Shown here one piece after another: positions 31,022 to 40,128 of a stretch of 48,288 nt of DNA. The notes beneath the pieces are model-generated. The model searched no databases. It was not told the origin of the DNA and saw nothing but the letters and a program-made list of their open reading frames with translations. The stretch's first letter is position 1, and every line of letters begins with the position of its first letter. Source of the DNA: Hymenobacter crusticola (GTDB lineage Bacteria > Bacteroidota > Bacteroidia > Cytophagales > Hymenobacteraceae); the NCBI RefSeq assembly GCF_002154225.1, contig NZ_MTSE01000028.1, positions 1-48,288 on the forward strand, written 5' to 3'. The translations under genes and the position numbers were made by a program.

Positions 31022-31606
31022 GGGGTTTTGGGAAACAGCCATGATTCAGAGTCGCGATCAGGGTAGCCAGTACGCGGCCACTAACTTTCAGGAGTTGGTG
31101 GCCGCGTACTGGCTGTGCAGGGGGGGCTTGTTCCAAAAGGGCGGTTTTACACGCTAAGCCCTCCGACAGCGCTTTATCAAAAAGGGTAGCTCGAAAACTG
31201 GCTTAAAAAGGGCGATTCTAAGCAATTGAGAGGGTCTGCCAAGCCGATCAAAAAGGATTTCCTTTCTGATAGCACAAACAAGCATAGCTTGCATGGCATT
31301 GAAAATCAATAGGTTAAATACTTAGCGTGTAAATCCGCCCTTTAGGAAGAAGTACCCCTGCAGAGTATGAGCCGGCGCGGCAACTGCTACGGCAACGTCC
31401 ACGTCGAATCATTTTGGAGCCGATTAAAAACCGAGTTGCTCGACGGCGGCAGTTTCCGCAACTTGAGTGAAGCACGGCTGGAAATCAGCCACTACATCGC
31501 CTATTACAATACCGAGCGACGGCATTACGTCCTCGGCTACCTCGCCCTATTCACTTCGAAACTCAATTCCCAATTACGTCCCAACTCTACGCGGCCTAAT
31601 TAGACC
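31022..31606 (+). pseudogene. IS3-family transposase relic, interrupted by a miniature element
   Basis: The left part (to 31120) reads DQGSQYAATNFQELVAAYW and the right part (from 31364) reads MSRRGNCYGNVHVESFWSRL, KTELLDGG and IAYYNTERRHYVLGYLA. Together they are the C-terminal third of an IS3 OrfB, including the last catalytic glutamate (HVESFW). The N-terminus and the first catalytic aspartate are missing, and a one-base deletion at the junction breaks the frame. The relic ends at an IS-like end (TAATTAGACCACC) next to the TPR gene's stop codon. The protein is unlike the OrfB at 10700. Confidence 0.85.
31121..31358. mobile_element. Tn3-derived miniature inverted-repeat element (TIME-like), 238 bp
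   Basis: 31121-31158 starts GGGGGGCTTGTTCC and ends AAAGGGCGGTTTTACACGCTAAG-like; the reverse complement of 31321-31358 starts GGGGTACTTCTTCC and ends TTTACACGCTAAG. The 38-bp repeats agree at 33 positions and have the GGGG...TAAG ends of the Tn3 family. The element is flanked by a perfect 5-bp duplication TGCAG (31116-31120 and 31359-31363). It encodes no protein. It lies inside the IS3 relic, so it arrived after that IS. Confidence 0.9.
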
Positions 31607-31609
31607 ACC

Positions 31610-32275
31610 TTATGAACCATTATTATCTACAAGATATAAGCCTGGTATCTTCTCCGGTGAAATGTCATACGATTCGGCGCCGAAGTTTCCTGCCTTTGCT
31701 TTTATGTAGTTCCGCGTCAGGTAAATAAAGCCTGTCGTTTGCATATCTGCGTTGGATTCATCATCAATGTTGCCGCCGTAGCCCATTACCATATTTTTGA
31801 CAATCTCAATTTGCTCAGCAAACAGAGCAGCCTTCTCCGGCTGCTGCGCCCAGATGCAGGCTCCAGCAAAACGGGTCAGATTTATTTCCCCGTAGGTCTG
31901 CCAGAAGTATTTCTGGCCATCGTCTGATTTCAAAGAGCCTTGAATGGCCAAATAAGCCATTACCTGCGCATTGCTTGAGCCGGGCGCATACGTAGCCGGA
32001 ATGCTGCTGCCCTCTACCGCCTGCTTTGCACTAGGGTTATTGTAATTTTTATCCACCATTTGTAGGTGGCCATAAGTCATCAGGTTGGAGAAAGCATGGG
32101 CGTAGTAGCCGCAGCCCAGGAGCAGTTTGCCCTTGTTCATGTAGATTTGAGCAAAACCCCGGTCTAGCTTTTCGGCCTGGGTGTAGTAGTTAAGCGCCTC
32201 CTGATAGCTGCCCGCCCGCTTTTGGGCTATACCAGCATTGCAGAGGCCAATAGCGGCGGTACGATTAGTTGACAT
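31610..32275 (-). CDS. TPR-repeat protein
   Basis: This 221-residue protein opens with tetratricopeptide repeats: LCNAGIAQKRAGSYQEALNY, YTQAEKLD, then IYMNKGKLLLGCGYYAHAFS. Such repeats mediate protein contacts. The middle and end (YFWQTYGEINLTRFAGACIW, MQTTGFIYLTRNYIKAKAGN) include a possible further repeat. No enzyme motif is seen. It follows the 189-residue gene by 12 bases and lies at the end of the large leftward cluster. Its stop codon abuts the right end of the IS3 relic, so the original C-terminus may have been clipped. Confidence 0.75.
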   Translation of the reverse strand: MSTNRTAAIGLCNAGIAQKRAGSYQEALNYYTQAEKLDRGFAQIYMNKGKLLLGCGYYAHAFSNLMTYGHLQMVDKNYNNPSAKQAVEGSSIPATYAPGSSNAQVMAYLAIQGSLKSDDGQKYFWQTYGEINLTRFAGACIWAQQPEKAALFAEQIEIVKNMVMGYGGNIDDESNADMQTTGFIYLTRNYIKAKAGNFGAESYDISPEKIPGLYLVDNNGS

Positions 32276-32287
32276 AAGTGTGGATAT

Positions 32288-32857
32288 TTAGCGCAGTTCG
32301 GAAAGTGGAACCAATTCATATTTATCAAAAGGGTTTGGGGAAAGCGGGTTGTAGCGGTTAACAAAGATGTAGCGAGGAAACGTCTCGTACATGGCTTCCT
32401 TCATCTCCTGAAAAAGCGCGGCCCCTTTGTTTACATCGAAGTTCTTGCCGATGCACGCCACATCCACTGCATTCACAATGTGCATGAGGCAATAGAGGTA
32501 CATATCTAAATCAGTGTCGATAAGGCGGCCATACTGCTGAATGTGCTTAGTGCAGGAATTTTTCAGCGCGTCGTAGCTAGATTGCTTCCCGAGTTCGGGC
32601 GACTTATGCATAAAACTTATCAGCCCTTCCACGTCTGCAAAAAACTCGGTGGTGTCCGCCATCTGGCGTGAGGTAGCCTCCACGGTGCCACCATACAGCG
32701 GGATTGGGCGAGTGAATAGCTGAATATAAACCTTCGTTCCGGGCGCGTCCACGTTTTCCGCTTTAATAATAAGCTTCATATTTTTCAGCTTATAAGTTTT
32801 GGACGTGTAACCACCGCTATTAACAGCCTTGTTAGAAAAAATAGAAAAAAGACCCAT
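32288..32857 (-). CDS. Hypothetical protein in the helicase cluster
   Basis: This 189-residue protein begins MGLFSIFSNKAVNSGGYTSK. It contains KLIIKAENVDAPGTKVYIQL (a possible strand-rich start) and a helical second half with DMYLYCLMHIVNAVDVACIG. I recognise no family. The short hydrophobic start MGLFSIFS recalls membrane-associating N-termini. It lies 151 bases after the DUF4011 helicase gene and 12 bases before the TPR gene, in the same direction, so it probably belongs to the same unit. Confidence 0.65.
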   Translation of the reverse strand: MGLFSIFSNKAVNSGGYTSKTYKLKNMKLIIKAENVDAPGTKVYIQLFTRPIPLYGGTVEATSRQMADTTEFFADVEGLISFMHKSPELGKQSSYDALKNSCTKHIQQYGRLIDTDLDMYLYCLMHIVNAVDVACIGKNFDVNKGAALFQEMKEAMYETFPRYIFVNRYNPLSPNPFDKYELVPLSELR

Positions 32858-33008
32858 AGGTTCGAAATCAACAATTCCCGCGCAGTAAGGCAGCAGGAAA
32901 TTTAGTATTGGATTAAAGACGCTAAAAGATAGAAAGTTGCCACCAAATTAATTTGCCAATTCAGTGCTGGTGGCTTTGAATTCTTGATGTAAAGGGACTG
33001 AATTATTA

Positions 33009-36000
33009 CTACTCCTGCACTTTAAGAACACCATTGATCTCAGTAAGCTGGCGATTAGCGACCAAACTTTTCGTAATGTTTTCGAACTGCTGTCGTTGCT
33101 CATCTCCTATGCGGGCGAATCCTAAAAGTCGGGCGGCAGGCAATACGACCTCTCCGGAATTAATGGCGAAGCTTTGCCGCACCACTGTCAGCACTGCGAG
33201 CGCAATTTCTTCGGCAGCAACAAAGGCCAGCTTACGTGAGACAGTAGGCAAACTGCTTCGATCACGCAACAAAACAGTAGCTGGTTCCATTGTCGCAGAC
33301 CACAGGAAATAGTTCTGTAGTCGCACAGTACTCATCCTTACAGCGTGCTGGACTGCCTCGGCAACGCTAGCTCGAATGCGCGAACCGACCTGTGATGCCC
33401 CAGCAGCCGATGCGAGCCGGCGGGTTACTTCGTCAATATGCACGGGGCTCTCTACTGCCACGACGTCGGCTACCCACTTTGCTAAATGAGATAGTGAGTA
33501 CAAATGAAGCTCCTGCTGTCGTATGTTAGAAGGAAGTTCCGCTATCGTATAGGCAGGCACGGTTGCAGTTGACTCCACTGGAATCGGCTCCTCTCGCTCC
33601 AAATCCATAAGAGCAAAATCTGCGGGAATCAAGATTTCCTTGGCCTTAACTGGCTCGTCGTGGGCCGCAAGTCGTTGGGCGTTCTCGATGGCCTGTACGG
33701 CACGTTCGATCTCCCCTAGTGGATCGCGGAACCAATCGGTGCTCCAAATACGGTGCAGGCGCCAGCCAACAGATTCGAGCACCTGTTGGCGCAGTCGATC
33801 CCGGTCACGGGCGGAACGGGCACTATGGTACATGGCTCCATCACATTCGATGCCCAGCACGTAGCGGCCTGGTAGGTCAGGGTCCACCACCGCCAAGTCA
33901 ATGTAAAATCCCTGCGAACCAATTTGCGGCCGAACAGTATAGCCACGGGCCGTAAGGGCGCGGTACACTGCTTCTTCAAAAGGGGAATCCATCTCCCGGC
34001 CGGTCTCCTCGTTCTGGTTGAGGCGACCAAATTGGGCGTAGTTGAGAAACGTTTTCAAGGCAACCACCCCTTTAGCTTGGGTACGACCTAAGTCCAGGTC
34101 ATCAGCCGTGAGGTTCGTAAACACTTCGCACCGCTGCTTGGCCCGAGTGATCAATACATTAAGACGCCGTTCTCCCCCTTCGCCGTTCAACGGGCCAAAA
34201 CTCATGGCTAGGTAGCCCTCTTTTGTACGTCCGTAACCAATGCTGATAAATATTACATCCCGTTCGTCCCCCTGCACGTTTTCCAGATTCTTGATAAAAA
34301 AGGGCTCGTGCGGGTGCTGGTTGAAATATACTTCAATTTCAGGATGCTGCTTGCGGCGGATTTCCAAAGCATCCTGAATCGCTTGTCGCTGCGCGGTGCT
34401 AAATGCGACCACTCCCAACGTAAGCTGGGGCATGGTGCGGGCGTGGTGTAGTACGGCCTCAGCTACGGCCGCAGCTTCCTGCGGATTAGTACGCGTAGTG
34501 CCGCGCTCGTAGTGGGTTCCAGGTAGGTGACGATATACCAAGCCAAGTTGGCCCTTCCCACCCGGACTGGGGAAAATAACCAGCTTATCCTCGTAAAACA
34601 GGTGGTTAGAGGCAGCAATTAAGGATTGGTGCAAACTGCGGTAATGCCAGCGCAGCATGCGCTCAGGCATTTGCCGAGCCTTACAAAGCTCCAAAATGCT
34701 TTGAATGTCAGCTGTCACATTCTCCTCATCGGTGTCGTTTGCGCCGGTCAACGAGTCGAAGAAAGAAGTGGGTGGCAGCTGCTTGGAATCGCCTACGACA
34801 ATTAATTGCTTGCCCCGGGCAACTGCGCCTAGCGCATCCACGGGCTTTACTTGGCTCGCTTCATCGAAAATTACTAGGTCGAACTCCACCGAACTAGGTG
34901 GTAGGAAGTTCGCCACCGAGAGCGGCGACATCATGAACACTGGCTTGATGGCTTGCACTGCATGGCCAGCCTGTCCCATAAGCTTCCGCAAGGGTATATG
35001 CCTGGCTTTTTTGGCAAATTCGTTTTTTAAGAGTGACAATTGTCCTCCCCCCGCCCGAGTAGGAAGCTGCTCGTGATGCCGTCGCATGGCCCGAATGCGA
35101 TTGAAGAGCAAGCTGTCCTTATCTGCCTGCCGAAAGCGCGTCGCGGTGGCCTCGTGGCTGGCCCGCTCAAATTGCATGAGAGCAGGGTGCTGCGCATACG
35201 CCACGCGTTGCAAGTATTCCAACCAAGTCTGTTGAACGACGGCAACCAAGAACCGAGCCGCGGGCTCCCACGTTTCGCCCAATACAACTAAGTCCAGTAA
35301 GCCAGCCGCGTAAGCATCGGAGCCCACGTTATTCCATTCCGTAACCAGGTGCAGGGCGGGCAATTCTGCGGTCCATGCTTGAAACGCACTTAATTGGTTG
35401 GTGAATGACTGACCACTCAAGCGGTTTCCAGGTCCATACCGTCGGGCTTCATCCATCTGCAAGCGTTCCAGTACCACGCCGAGAGTCTGGTGCTGATCGA
35501 CCAATGACTGCTCGGCCGTAGCGAGGAGCGCGAGGATGGTAGCTGGGGAAGGAGTCCGGGTGCGCCACGCCACCAGCGTGGCATCTTGTTCTCGAAGCGA
35601 CTGTTGCTGCAATCCTGTAGTTAGGGCAGGCAACGCGTCAGGAGCTTGGGCACAGACAGTAATGACTGCTGTGATGGCGTTTTCGTGAACGAGCAGTGCC
35701 GCTTCCAAGGCCACCAAGGCCGCTGCTACCTCCCCCGGCGCTGGGGTGCCCGCTGCCCAGGCCGTTAGTACCGCCTGCTGGATCGCGAAAGGCTGTTTGG
35801 AGTCCGTTTCGGCGTTAGGGGCAAGTGCAGAGCACTCTACACCTTTTAATTGGTTTGAAACGTTTTGCCAGGTCTGGGTCTGATGTCGCAAAGCGACTTC
35901 TAATGCCGAAAGGCCCGCCGCTACTTGTTCAGGCTGTGGACGAGCTGCTGCCCAGGCCTCCAGTACCGAAATCTGTTCGGAAAAATATTGGGTATCCCAT

Positions 36001-38846
36001 GCTGCTGGGGTTCCTAACAGGCCGGCACGTGCCGGTACCAGCGCTTCTGCTGTTGCTCGCAGTGCCCGTGGATATGACGCAAGTGCGGTCTCTAGTGCGG
36101 CTATGGGGCTTATTGTCGCCGCAGGATCTGGGGCACCCGCTAAATATTCCAACAGTGCTGTCGGCAATATTCCCTCCCCAATCCTTTGGTGCGTGTCAAT
36201 TAAGTAACGACTCACGTGCGCCAATCGGGTCCAGTCAGTTTGCCGATTTTGCCACGATTCCCTAAACAAACGTTGCGCCAGCGGAGCTATTCCTAGCAGC
36301 GTTTCCTCTAAGCGCATTGCCTCTTCAATTGCATCAATTCCCGCCACAATCGCATCTGCTGCGGGTAAGGGAATTTGCCAAAAGGTCTGCAAATGCTTAT
36401 GGGCCTTCCGATAAGGGCTGTGAAAGATACGCCACCACTTGGAGTGATAGGTTAAGATGATTTGACGCTCCGTAAGCAACGACTGGCTCCAGGCAGTTGG
36501 TTGCAGCACGGCATCGTATTGGCGGTGTAAGGCCACCAGTCGCTCGGCAGCCATTTGCGCCTCCGGCAACGGCAAGGTGTTAAGCCGCCAATACGCATCC
36601 GTGACCGCAATACCCGTCAGGTTGGGGGCTGCTTGTGCGTGTCGAGCTACGGGCATGAGGGCAAGGGCCTCCACATGGTTAGTTGGTGGAGCAAGGTGGA
36701 GCAAGTCTGCCACACGCTCTGCTCTAAGGTGTAGGGCGCGCACGGCCTGTACAGCCTGACCACTGTATGCGGCAACTGCTTCGCGTAATTCAGCTTGCCC
36801 GGTAGTCAGTAACTTTGCCGCCGCTGCCGTATCAGAGGGTGGGGACAGCGATATAAGGGCTGCCAAGGCCTCTGCGGTCCCCTGCAGGGCTTGCAACGCA
36901 TTTCGTAAAGCGGGGTCGTGCGCACTCAAGCCTTCTTGGTGCGTTCGGCGTGCTAGGGGTGGTAATTGGGCCGCTGCCACTCGGCTTTCGGGCAATGGCA
37001 CATCCATTAAGCGAGCAAGAGTTGCTCCTGTGTGCAGTAGCTCTGTCACGGCGGCCAGCGCTTGACCGCTATGAACCACTTCTGCTTCTCGATGCGTTTG
37101 TTTGGCCTGCATTACGACCACTTCTGCCGCCTCTCGGTTCGCTGGAATATCTAACTTAAGCAATCCAGCTAAGGAGCTTAGAGATGCCATCAGGGCCTGT
37201 ATCGTTGTTGTCGCTTCGCGCAACGCCTGGCCGATAGAATCCTGACTCGCCGGTAAGAGGACGGTGAGCTTACTTCCCCAGAAAAGTAGTTTTACGGGAA
37301 CCCCTGTTTTAAGCAGCGTGGCTTGCAGACGCGCCGCGACGGATTCTGCGTGAGCCGCATCAGCATCGGTCCAATTTTCCAGTTGGGCAAACGGTAGGCG
37401 TGGCAGTGCTACCTCGCCGCGCTCTTCGCGCAAGCGCAGCAATTCGCCGGCCACTTGCTGCGCTGTGCGGCGGCTTCGCCCGATAGGCGCATTCACTGCC
37501 AGTGCGTAATCGTTGAGAGCCTGCCGGAAATAAGGTAGTTGGGCCATTCGATCTTCCACGCCGGCTGTGACTGCAGGGCGCCCCAGGCTTAGCGTTTGCC
37601 GTAGCTCCTCGTGAAGAACTTTCTTATTGGCTTTGTGACTGTGTAATTCAAGGCAAGCTACCCCCAAGCCCAGCGCATCTAAGCGGCGCTTCACTACTTC
37701 CAGCGCCGCCATCTTTTCGGCGACAAAAAGAACTTTTTTGCCCGCGCCAATGGCCTCAGCAATCATATTGGCAATCGTTTGAGACTTGCCGGTACCGGGA
37801 GGACCTTGCACCACTAGGTTGCGCCCTTCGTGCACCGCCAGTAATGCCAATAACTGCGAAGAGTCAGCGTCCAGCACTTGGTGCAGCTCGGCGGCAGGGC
37901 TTTCCGTATCTAGAAAGGCCCCATCGCCGATCGAAGGTGCCGAATCTCGGAAGCCCTTATCGGCCCCCAATAAAGCACCGATGGCAGGATGATTTAATAA
38001 ACTTGCATTTGCTGGCCACGTCGCTGGGTCAAGGTCCCGGTAGAGCATGAACTTGCCAAAGGAAAAAAAGCCCAACGCAATGCTGTCGGCGTCGACTTGC
38101 CAGCGTGCGAGACCACTGACTGCGTTCTCAACAGATGCATAATAAGCAAGTAAATCTGACTCCTCATCGAACTCCGGAAGTGGAAGGTCCACGCCGAAGC
38201 TGGTTCTCATCTTGGCTTGCAGGGACAAGTTGCCTTCGATATCGGCACCGGTGTGGCTTAGTTTGAAGCGTTCGGCCGCGGTGCCACGCTCCAGCACTAC
38301 AGGAACCAATATCAACGGAGCTCGCCGGGCCTCACTGCTACTAGCTGCTTCGTACCAAGTGAGCATACCTAGCGCCAGGTAGAGAATATTCACCCCTTGC
38401 TCTTCCAAGCTGGTGCGGGCCGTATAGTAGGTGTTCAGCAGCCGCCGTTCCAGCTTGGCTAGTGGTTCGGCGGTTTGCAGCTTATTGTCGGTTAATAGTG
38501 CTTGGCGCTCGTCTTCCGTGAGAACAGCTATCTCTGGCAAGACCAATTCTTCGTTTTCATCGAGTTCTCCTTGCTCTTGAGTGAATAAAGCCAGTTCCTC
38601 TGATTCCCTCTTCTTTTTGCTCAGTTCAGGAACCGCTTGGAAGTACATCGTTTTGCCCTGGCGTACTAGCACATCGAAGACAGGGGCTGATTCTTCCCGG
38701 ACCACCGCTACGCCTTGCGCTTTGGATAATCGAAAATTGAGTAACGGATTCCGTAGCCCTAAGTCCAGTAACTCTAGTCGTGAAGCTTCAAGCTTAGCGC
38801 GTAGTGAGGCTAGCTCTGAGGAGGAGAGTATCTCTGGTGTTTCCAC
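33009..38846 (-). CDS. DUF4011 / SF1 helicase / Vsr-like endonuclease protein (Hhe-like)
   Basis: This 1945-residue protein combines four parts. DUF4011 starts at about residue 15 (RLELLDLGLRNPLLNFR). The first helicase half has Walker A in VVQGPPGTGKSQTIANMIAE (about 348). A very long helical insertion (about 430-1270) follows, rich in alanine and leucine. The second half has VIFDEASQVKPVDALGAVAR (about 1325), VVGDSKQLPPTSFF and ERRLNVLITRAKQR. A Vsr/MTES_1575-type nuclease lies near 1610-1710 (YIDLAVVDPDLPGRYVLGIE, CDGAMYHSARSARDRDRLRQ), and a DUF3320-like C-terminus ends it. The order DUF4011-helicase-Vsr is that of the single-gene anti-phage protein Hhe (Gao et al. 2020). It lies 277 bases after a coiled-coil gene, in the same direction as a RecQ-type helicase. 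Confidence 0.92.
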   Translation of the reverse strand: METPEILSSSELASLRAKLEASRLELLDLGLRNPLLNFRLSKAQGVAVVREESAPVFDVLVRQGKTMYFQAVPELSKKKRESEELALFTQEQGELDENEELVLPEIAVLTEDERQALLTDNKLQTAEPLAKLERRLLNTYYTARTSLEEQGVNILYLALGMLTWYEAASSSEARRAPLILVPVVLERGTAAERFKLSHTGADIEGNLSLQAKMRTSFGVDLPLPEFDEESDLLAYYASVENAVSGLARWQVDADSIALGFFSFGKFMLYRDLDPATWPANASLLNHPAIGALLGADKGFRDSAPSIGDGAFLDTESPAAELHQVLDADSSQLLALLAVHEGRNLVVQGPPGTGKSQTIANMIAEAIGAGKKVLFVAEKMAALEVVKRRLDALGLGVACLELHSHKANKKVLHEELRQTLSLGRPAVTAGVEDRMAQLPYFRQALNDYALAVNAPIGRSRRTAQQVAGELLRLREERGEVALPRLPFAQLENWTDADAAHAESVAARLQATLLKTGVPVKLLFWGSKLTVLLPASQDSIGQALREATTTIQALMASLSSLAGLLKLDIPANREAAEVVVMQAKQTHREAEVVHSGQALAAVTELLHTGATLARLMDVPLPESRVAAAQLPPLARRTHQEGLSAHDPALRNALQALQGTAEALAALISLSPPSDTAAAAKLLTTGQAELREAVAAYSGQAVQAVRALHLRAERVADLLHLAPPTNHVEALALMPVARHAQAAPNLTGIAVTDAYWRLNTLPLPEAQMAAERLVALHRQYDAVLQPTAWSQSLLTERQIILTYHSKWWRIFHSPYRKAHKHLQTFWQIPLPAADAIVAGIDAIEEAMRLEETLLGIAPLAQRLFRESWQNRQTDWTRLAHVSRYLIDTHQRIGEGILPTALLEYLAGAPDPAATISPIAALETALASYPRALRATAEALVPARAGLLGTPAAWDTQYFSEQISVLEAWAAARPQPEQVAAGLSALEVALRHQTQTWQNVSNQLKGVECSALAPNAETDSKQPFAIQQAVLTAWAAGTPAPGEVAAALVALEAALLVHENAITAVITVCAQAPDALPALTTGLQQQSLREQDATLVAWRTRTPSPATILALLATAEQSLVDQHQTLGVVLERLQMDEARRYGPGNRLSGQSFTNQLSAFQAWTAELPALHLVTEWNNVGSDAYAAGLLDLVVLGETWEPAARFLVAVVQQTWLEYLQRVAYAQHPALMQFERASHEATATRFRQADKDSLLFNRIRAMRRHHEQLPTRAGGGQLSLLKNEFAKKARHIPLRKLMGQAGHAVQAIKPVFMMSPLSVANFLPPSSVEFDLVIFDEASQVKPVDALGAVARGKQLIVVGDSKQLPPTSFFDSLTGANDTDEENVTADIQSILELCKARQMPERMLRWHYRSLHQSLIAASNHLFYEDKLVIFPSPGGKGQLGLVYRHLPGTHYERGTTRTNPQEAAAVAEAVLHHARTMPQLTLGVVAFSTAQRQAIQDALEIRRKQHPEIEVYFNQHPHEPFFIKNLENVQGDERDVIFISIGYGRTKEGYLAMSFGPLNGEGGERRLNVLITRAKQRCEVFTNLTADDLDLGRTQAKGVVALKTFLNYAQFGRLNQNEETGREMDSPFEEAVYRALTARGYTVRPQIGSQGFYIDLAVVDPDLPGRYVLGIECDGAMYHSARSARDRDRLRQQVLESVGWRLHRIWSTDWFRDPLGEIERAVQAIENAQRLAAHDEPVKAKEILIPADFALMDLEREEPIPVESTATVPAYTIAELPSNIRQQELHLYSLSHLAKWVADVVAVESPVHIDEVTRRLASAAGASQVGSRIRASVAEAVQHAVRMSTVRLQNYFLWSATMEPATVLLRDRSSLPTVSRKLAFVAAEEIALAVLTVVRQSFAINSGEVVLPAARLLGFARIGDEQRQQFENITKSLVANRQLTEINGVLKVQE

Positions 38847-39123
38847 TAAAATAGTATATAGGGTATGCGGCTAGCTTACAAGGTACTGGGTTGGCTTTGA
38901 TAGAACAACTTTCTCTTAGCTACTACTGATTGCTTATGAACTGTAAGTCTGTGGTTTGATGGAGAATATAATTCAGCGGTTTCGGCTAAACCTGGCTGGA
39001 TGCTAACTACTCAAGTAGGCTATTTAAGAATGAAATTCTCTTCGCTATTCAGCTGATTTCTGTGGGGGCTCAAGTATGCTTGGTCCAATTATGTATGCAA
39101 CCCCATGTTAGGAACTACTGTAA

Positions 39124-40116
39124 TTAAGATTGTAAAAAACGCATTAGTATCAAGCCTACCAGAGCTACCAGGATCACTACCTGCATTATAAGCTGTTGTT
39201 GGCTCGACCTCTTGTTTTGCATGCTAATCGAATCCAGTGCCGCTTGAATTTCCACCTGCTGCTTATGCTGACTTTCGTGCAACTCTGTTAACCCTTTCTC
39301 AAGGTCTGCTTGCTGTTGTTTCGATAAATTGACAGCGTCCTGTCGAATTACCTGCAAGCCCGATTCAACTAGCTTCTTCTGAGCTTCTGTTGCAATTTCC
39401 AGCTTGCTAAAACTACCTGCCGTTGCTTTATTACCAGTAGTGATACCGCCCAAAACCTCCTGCTGATAGGATTCAATTCCTTCCAGCTTGGTCAAGAACT
39501 TCGCGGCGTTCATTGCTTCTGCAAAGGCCGTGATGCGGCCCGTGGCCACCTGCAACTGATTGGTTATCGCACTCAACTCGTCATGTTGGGTACGGGTGTT
39601 TTTTTGCAGGGTCTCAATTGTCTGGTGCAGTAGTTTGAGCTCAGTCTGCATTTGCTGATGGAGCAAGGTTGCCCAGGCTTGCGAAGCCTTCTGCAACACT
39701 TCCTGCTGTTCGTTCAACCCGCGCCTATGCTGCTCGCCTATTTCTGCCAGCAGTTGCGGTTGCTGCTCAAGAACCTTGTTTATCACTTCTTGAACAGCGG
39801 TTCCAGCTTGTTTCAGGCTATTGAGCTGGTGGGTGGTTTCATTGCCAGTACGCTGAGTGAGGTCATCTAAATGGGTTTGAAGCAAGTTCGTTTGCTCGCT
39901 TAAACTGATCTGGTATTGATGGCCTAGATGCGCTACTAGTTCCCGCTGGGCTTCTACTACATGCTTGCTAGCGTTAACGGCGTCCGTAGCGGCCTGCTGA
40001 TTTTGCTGAGAATTTTGGTGAGCCTTTTCAATCTCTTTAGTGGCAGTATCTAAGTTACCGAGTTTTATTTTGAGCTCCTCCAAGAGCGGTAGAGCAGCGG
40101 TAAATGCAGTGGACAT
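39124..40116 (-). CDS. Long coiled-coil protein with C-terminal membrane anchor
   Basis: This 330-residue protein is almost wholly coiled coil (for example LHQQMQTELKLLHQTIETLQ and SKQQQADLEKGLTELHESQH), rich in Q, E, K and L. It ends with one hydrophobic helix, LIMQVVILVALVGLILMRFL, and a short QS tail, the form of a tail-anchored inner-membrane protein. It has no enzyme motif. It starts 12 bases after the stop of the RecQ-type helicase gene, so the two are co-transcribed and probably cooperate. It could act as a membrane tether or a sensor rod. Similarity to ZorA-like motor tails or chemoreceptor coils is only in form. Confidence 0.85.
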   Translation of the reverse strand: MSTAFTAALPLLEELKIKLGNLDTATKEIEKAHQNSQQNQQAATDAVNASKHVVEAQRELVAHLGHQYQISLSEQTNLLQTHLDDLTQRTGNETTHQLNSLKQAGTAVQEVINKVLEQQPQLLAEIGEQHRRGLNEQQEVLQKASQAWATLLHQQMQTELKLLHQTIETLQKNTRTQHDELSAITNQLQVATGRITAFAEAMNAAKFLTKLEGIESYQQEVLGGITTGNKATAGSFSKLEIATEAQKKLVESGLQVIRQDAVNLSKQQQADLEKGLTELHESQHKQQVEIQAALDSISMQNKRSSQQQLIMQVVILVALVGLILMRFLQS

Positions 40117-40128
40117 GAAAAGGGGATA

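Noticed and set aside
33009..38846. Mokosh-type helicase
   Set aside because: The nuclease is Vsr/MTES_1575-like, with no phospholipase-D motif, and the N-terminus is DUF4011.
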